From assembly GCA_015680685.1 (NCBI GenBank), contig MNCI01030643.1:372656-436655 (forward strand): 64,000 nucleotides of DNA, read 5' to 3'. How positions within the stretch are numbered: position 1 is the stretch's first letter; each line of letters opens with the position of its first letter. The notes beneath the pieces were generated by a model. That model ran no database searches, was not told the DNA's origin, and worked only from the letters and a program-made list of their open reading frames with translations. Source of the DNA: Gnetum montanum. Its lineage: Eukaryota; Streptophyta; Gnetopsida; Gnetales; Gnetaceae. The position numbers and the translations under genes were made by a program. Below are positions 1 to 12,379 of the stretch, in pieces.

Positions 1-740
1 AACTCATATGCCTATGACTTAACAATGTCCTCATTTCATCCAAAGAAAATCCACATAAACTAAATTTTTCACATTTGGAAAGTCCTAGTATGACCCTTAA
101 CCCTTGCATGTTATTAAACATGGCTTAACCTCTTCCAAGAGGTTATTAAAGGTCCCATTCTCAAGCACTAATACGTTAGTAGACACAACAAGCAAGTTTG
201 TGTGTTTGATAGAGCTACTAGCCCCTTCGGTTCTTATCACTTACATAGATCTATAATACCTTGCCAAGTCTTATCATTTTTTATGATCAGCTTGGTGTTA
301 CTGTCCATCTTGATGATAATCTATACTACAATAGGTACTAAGAGCTATAGCCAACAAATCTTTGGGAGGGAAACATGTTGAATATAATGAGATTTATTTG
401 GGTATCCTTGTCTCTAAACTATGATAACAATGATGCCTAGGCCACTATCTTACTATTGCCTATGCACCTACCTTCCTGCTATGACCTTTTTATTTGCCAA
501 CTAGCACACGTTATGCACCAACATGTCATCATCAAGCACATGTTATGTGAAAGGAATTTTATTAAGTCTAATCACATCAATTACATTTTATATTTCCTAG
601 ACTTCCACGTCCTTTACAACATGTTATTGAATCACTTTTTTTTTTTGTAATTTGTATCTTTTGTTTTTATATGTTAATACACACACTTTTGAGTTAACAA
701 AATACAGAAGAGAATTGAATTTCTAAAACTAACAACTTAC

Positions 741-918
741 GATCATCACAAAATTCTCATTTAAGAAACAAAACATTAGATACTAAATTTTAAAATATGT
801 GATCATTTCAAAATAATCATTTATGAATCAAAACATTAGATATTAAAGTTTAAAATATGAGATCATCACAAACTACCTATTTAAGGTACAAAACATTAGA
901 TATGAAAGTTTAAAATGC
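741..918. repeat. Tandem repeat, 60-bp unit, three copies
   Basis: Three consecutive units start at 741, 801 and 861, each opening with GATCAT and carrying the core AAAACATTAGATA followed by a TTTAAAAT block. The spacing is exactly 60 bp and the copies differ at scattered positions, so the array is old. No coding potential is seen. Confidence 0.85.
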
Positions 919-1029
919 TAGCATATGATAATAGCATATAAATATAAGCTTTGCCCATTTTTTGCTCTTGGATTCTTATTTCTTACGGACTATTGAAGTC
1001 ACATGTAACTAGAAAATAGGTGCAACTAA

Positions 1030-1590
1030 TGTTGGTCATAGCTAATTGGTATGCTTACAAGCTTTTCACGTGGAGGTGGTGGGTTCAAAGTAAGCATAAG
1101 CACCTGCCACTCATTTCAGTTATCCTAAAGGTACTATTCCAAGCACATCTTCATGTGTTAAATGATAGAAAAGACTCTTGACATGGAAGTTCCAAGTTAT
1201 GGCTTTGATCTTTATGGGTAATGTGAGTTATAAAGTTCTAATTCAATTATATATCTTAGGATTAAATATTGTTTAGAAAAAATGTTTTAGTTCCCATGGA
1301 GGATGTATCTCTTTATGTGTTAAATAACAATGAGGTGTTAGCTTAGTGGTGGAACACTTAATTTGAAAGCTCTAGGTCATGGGTTTGATTCCGATGGGCA
1401 ATACTAAGTTATATAAAGTTCTAATTTGACTATATATCTTAGGGTGTACCTATGTTTCATTTATCTCAAGTTCCAACACCCCCTTTTTTTATGTGTTAAA
1501 TAATAGAAAAGACTCTTAATACACTAAGTTATTGGTTTGATCTTAATACACTAAGTTGTAAAACTCTCATGAGTTGGTTAGGTCATACAA
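1030..1590 (+). mobile_element. Cluster of tRNA-derived SINE-like fragments
   Basis: Two stretches carry RNA polymerase III style boxes. The first has an A-box-like TAGCTAATTGGT at 1039-1050 and a B-box-like GTGGGTTCAAAG ending near 1090. The second has TAGCTTAGTGGT at 1339-1350 and GGGTTTGATTCC at 1381-1392, close to the B-box consensus GGTTCGAATCC. The second unit continues into a body ending in a T-run at 1484-1490. A related body (ATAAAGTTCTAATT then ATATATCTTAGG) occurs at about 1159-1260, and a partial one follows 1490. The tRNA-like head and repeated body fit a SINE family. No target duplications were defined. Confidence 0.45.
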
Positions 1591-2322
1591 CTTTGTACTC
1601 ATGGATGTTGGCTGAGTACTGGCACCCCCTTTACACTTGCTATGTAGCCTAGAAACATGTCTTAAGCAGACGTCACCTTCCCTCTAGACAAAGTAAATAT
1701 TACAAAAATAATAAAAACAAATTTTTTATGAGTTTGTAGAATTTTATTTATAAAAATCATTTTAGTAAATATAATTTTAGTATCTATTATATCATAGTTA
1801 TTATTCCTTAAAGATGTTTATGCCTAGTTATAATTTATAATTATGCTAGTTCAGTCTCTTTATTTTTAAGAACCTTTTGTAACATTAAAAATTTATTCAA
1901 ATAATGCATTTTATTTTTTATTTTGGTTGAAAAAGTATTTTATTATTGTAAGGCATTTAAAGGTGGAGCTATTATTGGAATCAAAACTACACTAGATTTC
2001 TAAATTAACCATACACAAATAGCTAGCCTCTCTAGGGATTATAATACACACACTTCTACATTGTATAGCTAGGTATGGGACATACTTAGTGATCATCAAT
2101 AAGTATACTTATTCCCCCTAAATTTTATATGCAAGGCCTTAGAAGAAAAATGATAATGAAAAATATATATTTCAAATTTTTATGATCTATAATTATTGTA
2201 CACAAAGATGATGCTCTTTATGAATGAGAATGTTTATCCCAAGATTTTCCCTTTCAATTCCTTGGCATGGATATTTCTAGTTTTTCATAGAGAGGGAAAA
2301 TTTATGTATGTGGTGACTTTAA

Positions 2323-2822
2323 TGTTAGAATTTTTTTAGAAAATGATAGTAATAGAGGATCTATTAAACTATAAAAATAAAACACATATATTTAATGGTA
2401 GAACCCTTCAATGTGAAGTGAAATGTCCATGGGGCAAGGCAAAAGAATTTTATTCAAGATGACCAAGTGACTAAAAGACTTCTCTCACTCTCTACAATTT
2501 CTTGATTCACAAGCTCACACTATGTATGTATTTATAGCACAGTCTCTCTTGATTTTATGGTGCTTAACATTGCTAATGCCTAGATTACAAGTAAAAGGGA
2601 ATCCAAGTTACATCTTGTGCTTAACTTTAGTAATGTCTAGATTACAAGTAGAAAAGAGTACAAGTAACATTGCATTAAATACAACTCAATTTTATTTTTA
2701 CAATTTCCCAAATAAAAAAATAAAAATGGAAGCATAAATTATCAAAAAAAGAAAGAAAAAAACAAAAATGAAAACATTAGAGAGAAGGATAAAACACAAG
2801 ATAACTTTTTGTCAACTCAACA
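2323..2822 (-). repeat. copia 3' LTR
   Basis: About 500 bp beginning TGTTAG and ending CAACTCAACA. It aligns along its length with 18912-19395; shared blocks include CCATGGGGCAAGG, the duplicated GATTACAAGTA and the AATTTCCCAAATAAA stretch. The copies differ by many substitutions and small indels, so the insertion is old. Confidence 0.88.
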
Positions 2823-2833
2823 ATCTCCACCTT
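2823..2833 (-). other. copia polypurine tract
   Basis: Read on the minus strand, the bases abutting the 3' LTR are AAGGTGGAGAT, followed by the LTR's TG. This matches the usual copia plus-strand primer (purine-rich, ending GGAGAT). It fixes the orientation and the inner LTR edge. Confidence 0.75.
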
Positions 2834-2879
2834 GACAATAAACTTACTTTGCCTTGCTCAAAAAATTTTCATCACCTTT

Positions 2880-4400
2880 GTACCAAGCCTAAGAAGTCCA
2901 AGCACCACTTGAACTTCTTCAATAGTACTAGCTTTGTTAATATGTCTACACAATTTTGACTTGCATGGATTTTCTCAAGCAATTCTCCACCTTCTTTAAT
3001 AACTTATCTTCTCAAATGATATTTGGTGCAAATATGTTTTGTTCTGCTATGATGAATTGGATTCTTAGCTAAATATATAGCACTTTGATTATTACAAAAT
3101 ATTTTAAATTTTTCCTTTTTGATGCCCAACTCACCCAATATGCCTACAAGCAAATAGCTTCCTCGCAAGCTTCTCTAGTAGCCATGTACTCTACTTTAAT
3201 GGTAGACAATGCTACAACAGATTTTAATTTTGACATCCAACTTATTGGACCTACTACAAGAGTAAAAACACAACCTATGGTGGATTTGCTCTTATCTATG
3301 TCGCTTACATAATTAGAATCAATAAAACCCATAATCTCACTACTATCTTTATTATAGGTGATACAATAATTCTTAGTGCCTTTTAAATAACGAAGCATCC
3401 ACTGTACTACAACCCAATGGTTTTTACTATAAGTTTCCATAAATTCATTCATCATTCCAACCACAAAAGAAATATCTGGTCCTGTACACACCATGGCATA
3501 CATTAAACTTCCTACTACGTTTGGATAAGAGGCATAAGACATATACTACTTTTCTTCTTTTGAACTAGAACTTAAATCTAAATGAAGCTTGAAATGAGTA
3601 TCAAAAGGGATACATATAGGTTTAACATCCATTATATTAAAACACATGAGGATTTTTGGAATATATTTTTATTGTGAAAACCATAGCTTACTATTTCTTT
3701 TATCTCTATGTATCTCTATGCCTAATATTTAATTTGCTACCCATAGATCTTTCATATCAAATGTCCTAGATAATTGAGCTTTTAACTATTTGATTTCCAA
3801 CATACTTTGGCTTGCAATAAGCATGTCATCAACGTATAACACCAAAACTACAAACATGTCATTAGCACTAAATTTAAAATACAGACAATGGACATATTCA
3901 CTTTTTTGGAAATTATAGCTTAACATGAAAGAATCAAACCTTCTGTACCATTGCCTAGATGATTGCTTTAGGCCATGCAATGACTTCTTGAGTTTGGAAA
4001 CTAAATCTTTATTGCCTATCTATACAAAACTTTCTAGTTATTTCATATATATTTCCTCATCTAAGTAACTATGCAAGAATGCTATTTTACATCTAATTAT
4101 TCTAAAATCATATTAAGTAAAACAATTAGAGTCAACAAAATTTGAAAAAAAACTAATTTTACAATTGGTGAAAAATTTTCTATGAAATCCATACCTTTCT
4201 TTTGTGAATAACCTTTTGCTACTAGTCTTTCTTTGTACTTGTCAATTTTAACATAAGTTGTTTTCTTTAATTTGTATACCCATTTACAACCAATATCTTT
4301 TCTACCTTTTAGAAGCTCCACCAAAACCCATGTTTCATTTTTCTTCAAAGAATTGATCTCCTCTTGCATTTCTTCTTTTCATTTAGAACTAAAAGCATCT
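2880..4400 (-). pseudogene. copia reverse transcriptase and RNase H remnant
   Basis: Minus-strand frames encode a copia-type RT. About 4097-4369 covers the N-terminal part (CKWVYKLK, KERLVAKGY). About 3786-3980 contains the catalytic YVDD within VLYVDDMLIA. About 3144-3542 covers the RT thumb and RNase H start (SLMYAM, RYLKGT, and ALSTIKVEYMA, whose usual Thr-Glu-Ala-Glu context is altered). Readable RNase H sequence continues to about 2880 (CNNQSAI, AKNP, then a degraded LTK block). Stops and frameshifts separate the pieces, so it is non-functional. In an intact element this would be the C-terminal part of one gag-pol polyprotein. Confidence 0.9.
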
Positions 4401-4639
4401 TTTATAGCTTCTTGATATGTGTATGATTCTGTTCCATTTGAAAATAATGCAAGTATAATATAATAATCAGATTTCTTAAGAGGAACACTTGTGTAGATCT
4501 TCCTAAATGCTATGCAACTATGTTTTTTTCTATCTCTTCATCTGACAAACCTTCTTCAAGTAACTAAAGCTCTTTCTGATGTCTATTTGAAGATGACTGA
4601 TTCTCCAACTCAACTAGCTAATCATTAGGTATATATTTA

Positions 4640-5712
4640 TTTGTTCATATTCAACTTTTATTTCATGCTTAATACTATTATATGATTCATGAAAAACTAT
4701 ATCTCTATTGTAGATGATTTTATAGTTAGTAGGATCCCATAATCTATACCCTTAACATCATCTTCATACCCAACAAAGATATACTTTCGAGATTTTGGAT
4801 CTAATTTTGAATGTTGATGTTTTGGACCTAGAGCATATGTAGTACAATCAAAAACTATAAGAAAAGAATAATTAGAAGAATGACCTATCCATACCTCTTC
4901 TAAAATTTTATAATTTAGTGGAGTTGCTAGTGATCTATTAACTAAGAAACATATTTTTGAAATAGCCTCTGTCCAAAATTTCTAATCCAAATTGGCATTG
5001 CTCATCATGCTTCTTGCCCTTTCAAGAAGAGTTCTATTTGTGCACTCTGCAACTCCATTTTACTCAAGAGTATAGGCCACTATCTTATGCCATTTAATTT
5101 CAAGTTTCCTATAATAATTTTCAAACTCTATAGAGTTGAACTCTCCTCCATTATCTATTCTGAAACATTTAATTGATTTACCTATGCTCTTTTCAACCCA
5201 AGCTTTAAATTTCTTAAAAACACCAAAAACATTAGATTTATTTTTCAATAGATAGACCCAAAATTTCCTACAAAAATCATCAATAAAGTTAAAAATATAT
5301 AAATTGCCTCCAAATGATGGCTTAGATGATGGACCCCATACATTTGAATGTATGTAATCAAGAATATCTTTTCTTTCATGCTTCCCTACCTTAAATTTAT
5401 TTTTTAATTGCTTTCCAAAAATAAAATGTTCACAAAATTTTAAATTCAAAGATTTTAGTTTTGGGATCAAATTATTCTTTATCAAAATCTATAATCCTTT
5501 CTCACTCATGTGACCCAAACATTGATGCCATAGATAAGAAGAGTCTAGATTCTCAACATAAGTTGAATTAGTAATGTTTCTTTCTATAGCACCCTATAAC
5601 TTGTAAATATTATTATCACATTTATTAGCTTTCATCACTACCAAGGCTCCTTTGATAATTTTCAAAATGCCCTTATCACCCTTAAAATCATAACCTTTTG
5701 AATCTAATGCTC
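4640..5712 (-). pseudogene. copia integrase remnant (with GAG-pre-integrase segment)
   Basis: The minus-strand frame at 5060-5485 gives the copia integrase core: FIDDFCRKFWVYLLK, then FRIDNGGEFNS with the second catalytic Asp, preceded by the pre-integrase block. The core continues through stops to about 4640 (NRTLLERARSMM, VFDCTTYA, FVGYED-like blocks). The upstream edge at 5712 is cut inside the segment linking protease to integrase. The missing upstream sequence resumes at 14786, beyond the Athila insertion, in the same frame. Premature stops make it a pseudogene. Confidence 0.88.
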
Positions 5713-5717
5713 CTAAA

Positions 5718-6564
5718 TGATGAGCAGCTAGGTACCCCTACGCCCAACCATACGAATATGAGTGTTAACATGCGATTCGGTCGAACTCCAAGGATTAAGT
5801 GCTTATGCGCTTACATAGAACAAGGATGAGTTATGCAGTCGTTGTCTTCCCAAGATTACTTTCAAGGCACAATTGTATGGTTAAGTAAACTCAAGGTATA
5901 TGATTTTTATGCTTTTTATGTTTTATGTTCTTGGTGCATAAAATAGAGAAATGAAATAATTTAGTAACTAATTTGATTTAACTAATCAACTATTATCTAA
6001 CTAGTCCTAACACCAGCATCCATTTGCACTCTCCAGACACATCATGAACCAGTGTAACACTACTAGGATTACCAAATGCTAGTTGTTACTGGGTTATCAA
6101 GTGTTCCACGTATGCTTGAAGTGGTCATGCTAAGTGTGCTAATTCATTGATAATTAACAATTCAATAGAAATAACATTGATTAACTAATGAGACTATCAA
6201 ATAATAATAAATAACATTAAATGCAAAAATTAAGCTATTCTAAATGTTGCAAGGTTTATCACAAAGTTCATCTTTATTTCTGGACACAAGGTATGCTCAG
6301 GTACATAATGCTCAAATAAAGATTTATTTAATTTATGACTCCTACTGTAGGTACTCAGAAATAATTGGAACTTTGGAATAGAAAACATATAAGAGTTCAA
6401 CTAAGGGACTAAAAACTAATATCAAAACCAAGTGTCCCTATCTCTTATTTATAGGCAATGAGATAGGTTCTAACATTGCATATCCGATATCGCTTCGGCA
6501 TCTCCGATATTGCATATTCGATATCAGGGGTCCAATATTGAGGATCCAATATTGGAACTCATCA
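5718..6564 (-). repeat. Athila-like 3' LTR (first element)
   Basis: An 847-bp LTR, TGATGAGC to ACTCATCA, with 7-bp terminal inverted repeats (TGATGAG/CTCATCA). Its last 210 bp match 14570-14780. The inner end is rich in CGATAT and CCAATATTG words. Parts also align with the LTRs at 39619 and 48023 (for example the CAACCATAC block), so all belong to one family. Confidence 0.88.
6446..6453 (-). promoter_or_regulatory. LTR TATA box
   Basis: The minus strand reads CTATAAATAAGAG here, a plant TATA box in the transcribed orientation. The matching position in the right LTR (near 14660) reads CTATAAATAGGAG. Confidence 0.6.
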
Positions 6565-8480
6565 TACCCTTATGAATAAATGAAAAAATCATCCTTGAGT
6601 TCCTTACAAAATATTGGGAAGGTATGAGATTATTGACTGAATGACAACTGACGGTGACATGGAATGATATACTCAAAGTGCCTGGTGAATGAATTAACAA
6701 AAATATTACAGCATTGGTGTTCATAACCATTGTGGTGAACATTGTACATAGATGACATCTAGACCCTCATTTGACAACTTGAAGGGAGAGAGAGAGAGAA
6801 AAGAAAATGAGGTGCATTGATGCTGATGTCAAAATTTTGCACACCATTGTTCATCCATGGCCACATGATCAAGCTTGTTCCTTGCGTAAATGCTTTTTCT
6901 CTAGTCCATCCTAAGTGCTTCCTCCTATCCTAGTCCATTGTTCATGTGATCACCATCTACACATACAACACAATCATGAATTAACAAGGATAGATAAGAT
7001 ATAATGTAATTGATACCTTTCCTCAATATGAAGCATACTAGCTAGGTTGTGGGTATGGTAGATACTAGGTTAGAGGTTTGTAACTGATAACTACCCAAGG
7101 TGTAGGGGTGAGATAAGTAATGGAATGGAAGCATTTGTGATAGGCTCTAATGACTAAGAGCAAACCTTTGATAGCAATAGGATGGAAAATGAAAGAATAA
7201 GGAAGATTAGAAAAATAACAATGGTGAAGCCAATAAAAATGCATAGAAGGGCAGAGAAAAATAAATGTCATAGATGGGGTAAAATGAGAAATAGTTGATT
7301 GCAAGAAGTTAACAATTGCACCAAAAAGGAATGCTAGTGGATCCTCTCCAAAGCAAGCTCATGCCATTTATTCCCTAACAAACCCACACTCTAAAGAGTT
7401 CATAGGCTCTAGGAATGACAGATGGACATAATAGTTAAGAATTCACCTACAAGAATTTATCCAAAAATAAAAATGCATCAACCAAGATATAGACTAAAAT
7501 CGACAATGAGGTGGAATATGGAAAGAAATACAAAAAGAGAAGAGAGAATGGAATGGAATCCAAAAATCAAGGTTTTGTAAAGTCCCATGTGTAGTATGTG
7601 ATTAAGATGACTTAATAAAATTCAGCCCAAATCCAAAATAAAACTAACCACATCCAGTGACCTTGCATCAACATACTTGACCAACCCATCCTCCTGAAGC
7701 AACAAGAATGATTTCGTAGAGCAACCACCATTCCAAAAGGAGAAGAATAGAAAAGCAGGAAGTGAGGAAGGGCCTAAGTTATAGGGAGACTTCAGGCATG
7801 GGTAATATATCTTTCCAGTGCCGTAACTAGTGCTTGTAGCCCATGTTCCTTTATTATGTCTAAGAGGTATGTTTTGAATTCCCACTAGTTGTATGTGTGT
7901 GTGTGTGTTTTTTAAGTAGGAACCACACCATGCAAAGACTTATTTGATTTGTGCAACTTCCTGATATTAGTCAATAGTGGAATGGAAAAAAACTTATGAA
8001 AAACATCCAAGCACTCAAGAGAATGGCCAACACAAATGCATCAAATCCCCTTGAGGTCACACACTTTTCAATTCATTTGAATCTTTCCTTGGTTTTAAGA
8101 ATACCAAGCCACCAATTCATTAAGAGGTTTGGTTAGAAAAAGGGATAGTACATTTCCAAAACAAAGGGAGACCATAGAGTTGAATGGATAAATGGATGAT
8201 GTTGACTCATTTCCTGTTTTATCAAAAGAAACCATATCTTGGCATTAGCACTAAAAGTCAAAGGTAAAAACCAAACATTAGTAATCAACACCATTATAGT
8301 CCAACCCACCATCATGAGCACTTATTATGTGATGAGTGAAAATAAATCAAACAAAAGGTAACAAAGAAAGAAATAGTAAAAATGTTAACAATGGTATAAA
8401 ACAAAAATAAGCAAATATGAAAAATGTGTAATACAAAATTATGTGAAACAAAAAATACAAAAGAAACTGAGGGCTTAAAA
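6565..8480 (-). other. Non-coding 3' region of the first Athila-like element
   Basis: This region lies between the end of the integrase and the 3' LTR, where Athila elements can carry an env-like ORF. I see no signal peptide or membrane pattern that would support one; frames over 60 codons here lack family motifs. A short purine run (6781-6803) and a TG dinucleotide run (about 7892-7907) are present. Confidence 0.5.
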
Positions 8481-9730
8481 GACTTAGCATTGGTTGCCAT
8501 CTCTCCCATGATCTAGTTGGAAGGAGGAGATCCAAAATAATGAGTAGGGCTGTTCATCAACAGAGGTAGTGTTACTACTGGCCATTTTAGGCTCATGGAA
8601 GGGTTTGGTTTGCTGGATGTTGACCAATAATTTTCTATTTGGGCTTCCAGGTTTATAGATCATCATGGCCCCTAAAGGAAAAGTCTCATGAATGATATAA
8701 GGTCCTTCCCACAGTGTTTAAAATTTATTTCATTGTGGCACATGTGTGGGATTCCAATACAGAACCTTATTTCTTGGTTGGTATTTGACTTTTTTAATTC
8801 TTAGGTCATGACATTGTTTGTTAAAGGCCTTGTGCAGTTCATTGGATGACAGGGTGGCTAATCAGTTTTCATCTAGCAAGTTAAGATTCATTAACCATTC
8901 TTTCTACACTAGACTAAGGTCAAGGTTAAGATCACATGGTGTAGATAGTGTACAGAGCTCGGCTTCAATAGGAAGTGTTGGTAGTTTACCGTACACTAAC
9001 TCATAGGGAGAGTAGCCTATAGGGAGTTTCCATGTGGAGCAGTAGGCCAAAAGAGCATCATTTAGTTTAGTGCTCTAGTCTTACCTATATTTGCTAATGG
9101 TGCATGTCAAGATTTTTGTGATTTTCCTATTGGTGACTTTGGCTTGACCATTCACTCAAGGGTGATATGGTGTAGTCGGTTTATGCTCAACTCCTAAGCG
9201 TTGCATCAATTTCTAAAAAGTTGCACCTATAAAATGTGTGCCATTATTATAAATAAGTGCACAAGGCATGCCAAACCTATTTATGATTTTTTGTTGAACA
9301 AATCATGCATCGGTAGATGATGTACAGTTGGTAAAAATGGCTGCTTTTGCCCACTTTGTAAAATAGTCAACAACAACAACAATGTATGCTTTTCCATTGG
9401 ACATAGGTGTAATAGGCCCCATAAAATCAATGCACCATATGTCAAAGGGTTCTATGGGTTGAATACATTGTTGTGGACCATCCATTCTAACAATCATTCC
9501 CCCATTACATTGGTAGATCTTACAAGATTGGAAAAAATGATGGGCATCTCGAAATAATGTAGGCTAATAATATCTTGCAAGCAAGATTTTAATGGTTTTT
9601 CATCTCCTAGCATAATGAGCCCTACAAGGACCCTCATGAGCATCTTGGAAAACTCAAAATTGATCTATGTCGAGCACATACCATCGGACCAAGCCATTGG
9701 AACACACCTTGTAGAGGTGTCCATTGATTT
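8480..9730 (-). pseudogene. Athila-like integrase remnant
   Basis: Minus-strand frames contain, in order, a degraded HHCC zinc-binding segment (about 9500-9700), the catalytic core start with IDFMGPITP and VVVDYFTKW (9303-9497), and a C-terminal tail near 8480-8670 with KPGSPNRKLLVN. Frames change between segments and stops interrupt them. The order places it downstream of RNase H, as in gypsy elements. Confidence 0.8.
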
Positions 9731-9758
9731 CCATGAAGTGTTTAGCTTGGTGGAGAAA

Positions 9759-10400
9759 CTATTGTTTCTTTTTAACGTCCAACCCTTGTGGTTTTTCTTG
9801 TGTGAGAAGATAAGTAAGAATGATAATATACCAATTTATATCTATGGGTGATTGATTGTTTATTACACCTAAAAAGAGGAGTTCATCAGAAAAGTGAGCA
9901 AAAATTGGACGTTCATCCTCTTTATTGTTCCATCGTAACCGAGATAAATGATCAGCAACAACATTCTCAATGCCTTTACAATATACTATCATGATATCGA
10001 ACTCTTGGAAGATCACAAGCCATCGTATGATGCAAGGGCTTACCATTGTTTTATTCATAAGGAACTGAGTCACACTATGATCAATGTGTATGAATACCTT
10101 ATAGGCTAATACATAGTGCCTAACTTTCTCTAGTGCAAACACCATAGCTAGTAATTCTTTTTCCATTGTGGTGTAGTTGAGTTATGCACCAACAATACTT
10201 TGACTTGCATAGTGAATGTAATAGGGACATTTTTGGTCATATAACTATGTAAGTATGGCTTCTAAAGCAAACTTGGACTTGTCAACCATTATATGGAATG
10301 GTCTAGCCCAATCAGGAGCTTGTAGAATGGGTGTTTTTACAAGCTTCTACTTCAAGGTCTGGAAAGCTAACTCACATTCCTTAGTCCATTCAAAGGATAC
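9759..10400 (-). pseudogene. Athila-like RNase H remnant
   Basis: The frame at 9759-10166 gives EKELLAMVFALEKVRHY, where the first Glu matches the conserved RNase H Glu, then HIDHSVTQFLMNK and VADHLSRL. These are standard gypsy RNase H blocks. The upstream part, with the first catalytic Asp, is broken by stops. Confidence 0.85.
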
Positions 10401-10479
10401 ATCCTTTTTCATTAATTCTACCAATAGTTTTGCAATCTTTGAAAAGTTCTCAATGGAGTATCTATAATAGCTAGTATGT

Positions 10480-11170
10480 CCAAGGAATGATTGGATATCT
10501 TTTACATTTTCAGGTTGACGAGTGATTCCTTAGATGACTTTAATCTTTTTAGGATCTACCTCTATCCCTATTTGTGAAATTTTATGCCCTAATATAATGT
10601 CCTCTTGGACCATTAAGTGTTTTTTCTACCAATTGAGCCTTTGGTTGGTTTCAACACATCATTTTAGTGCTTGCTTTAATTGGTCCAATGCTTTTTCAAA
10701 GTCTACTCTGTAGGTGGAAAAATCGTCCACAAAAACCTCCATACCATTCCCTATTTTTTGCTAAAATATACTTAGAACCAAACATTGAAATGTTGTTGGG
10801 GCATTGCACAAGCCAAACAACATCTACCTATATGCAAATGTGCCCCAAGGACTTGTGAATGTAGTCTTGGCTTGGTATTATGATGCTATTTTAATTTGAT
10901 TGCACCTACTATAACCATCCAAAAAACTATAATAGTAATACCCTAAAATGGTATCTAAGACTTGGTCAAAAAATGGCAATGGGAAATGGTCTTTAAATGT
11001 TGTCATTTTTAATAGCCTAAAGTCTATACACATCCTCCATTTACCTCCCTTTTTAGGCACACTGACTAATGGACTAACCCATTCACTGTCAGCAATGGCG
11101 TAGATGAACCCGGCCTTTAGAAGTTGTTCAATTTCTTCTTTAACTACTTGCTTAAGGTTTGGGTTCATTC
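10480..11170 (-). pseudogene. Athila-like reverse transcriptase remnant
   Basis: The frame at 10878-11168 encodes the RT fingers and palm: EEIEQLLKAGFIY, WVSPLVSVPKKGG, MCIDFRLLK, FPLPF, FLDGYSRCNQI (the first catalytic Asp block). Downstream RT sequence continues to about 10480 in other frames, so both halves are frameshifted. Confidence 0.88.
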
Positions 11171-11809
11171 ATCTTTTCAGTTGTTGTCAAGACTTCATAG
11201 AGGGGTTAGTGTAAATTCTATGTTGGCATATCCTAGGATCTGTTCCACTTAATTTGAGATATGACCAAGCAAAGGCTTTTGATCATTTGTTTACCATCTT
11301 CAACAGTTTTTTTTATTGAGGAGTGAGCTTAGCATTAATGATTACTGATTTTTCATTCTTGAGAAATGTATACTCCATATTGGTGGGCAATGATTTTAAT
11401 TCAAGGGGCTCTTGCTTAAACTCATTAGGGATTTCTAACTTCCCCCAATTGATATTTTTAGTGTCAGTACTTGGAAATTGTTGATGGATTTGCTCTAATG
11501 CATCTATGCTATCGATATAGGCACAAGTCAAGCTCTCAGTTGGTTCCATGCATAAAGTTGAATTGCTCTCTTAGTCAGCTATCAGCCACTAGGTGCCTTC
11601 CTATCTTGTGGCTACTGCATACAAGCATCTTTGTATATCCATTACTTGTGCACACTGGTTACATGCAGGCAATGTTAAGCATTGTACAAACCAGGACTTC
11701 TACACGTAGTTGCACCCTATGTCACTATATGTGATGCATGGAACTTTCTTCTTCTCGAATTTTCCAAACCTATTTTATTTTGATATTTCTAGGGAAAGAT
11801 CACATATTC
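11171..11809 (-). pseudogene. Protease-RT linker of the Athila-like element
   Basis: This region links protease to RT. The minus-strand frame at 11313-11549 contains LKSLPTNMEYTFL, a segment commonly found just before RT in plant gypsy polyproteins. The rest is degraded. Confidence 0.6.
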
Positions 11810-12130
11810 CTAGTCATGCATCAATCGTACATAGCCATGATCTTTTCATTATGATTGGGAAGTTCCCCTTACAGTTGTTAACTTGGATCACTAGGAAATT
11901 GGTTGGATACGACCACCTACAAATAGTGGTGAAAATGTCCTCCACTAGTCCCAATGGGATAGTGATGGACTGGTCAGCCAACTTTAAACCAATGTTACTC
12001 TTCTTTAGTGGAGGTAGGTTCCAAGCTTTATACATTTCCTATGATATCAAATTAACACTAGAACCTGAATCCAAAAGAGCCTTAAAAGGCTCATTTCTAG
12101 TGATTTGCAAATAAATAAGAGGAGTTCCAA
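11810..12130 (-). pseudogene. Athila-like aspartic protease remnant
   Basis: Minus-strand translation gives the retropepsin catalytic block DSGSSVNLIS near 12070, then LADQSITIPLGLVEDI and the closing RSWLCTIDA block (12035-11814). A stop follows DSGSSVNLIS. These are standard motifs of plant gypsy proteases, and the position between gag and RT agrees. Confidence 0.85.
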
Positions 12131-12379
12131 GATCAAATAATTTTCTAAGAACATGGCCAGCTTTAATCTAATTAGTAATGGTATGGGTTAACATGACAAT
12201 ATGTGTTAGGTGCAGTTTTTGGTTTGAAGGAAGCTTCGAAGATTCAAACAATAGTGAGGCATTTGGATAATTAGCAACTTGTGGTTGTAAGGACTTGGTT
12301 GGACTATTGGTTCTAAAGAAATATCTCTTCTTTGATCAGTTGTCCAAACTAATAGTAGATTGAGGATTGACAGCCCTTA

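Larger units (their letters stand above)
1..2322. other. AT-rich flank with no gene
   Basis: This stretch lies left of the copia element. All frames are broken by stops, and I see no conserved protein motif. It contains a 60-bp tandem triplication (741-918) and a cluster of SINE-like units (1030-1590), listed separately. The rest reads as decayed intergenic DNA. Confidence 0.6.

Noticed and set aside
1339-1392. Possible functional tRNA gene
   Set aside because: A- and B-box-like words are present but no cloverleaf with paired acceptor ends can be drawn; better read as a SINE head.
7622-7885. Possible env-like gene in the first Athila-like element
   Set aside because: An 87-codon frame with no signal peptide, no transmembrane pair and no recognisable motif; position alone is not enough.
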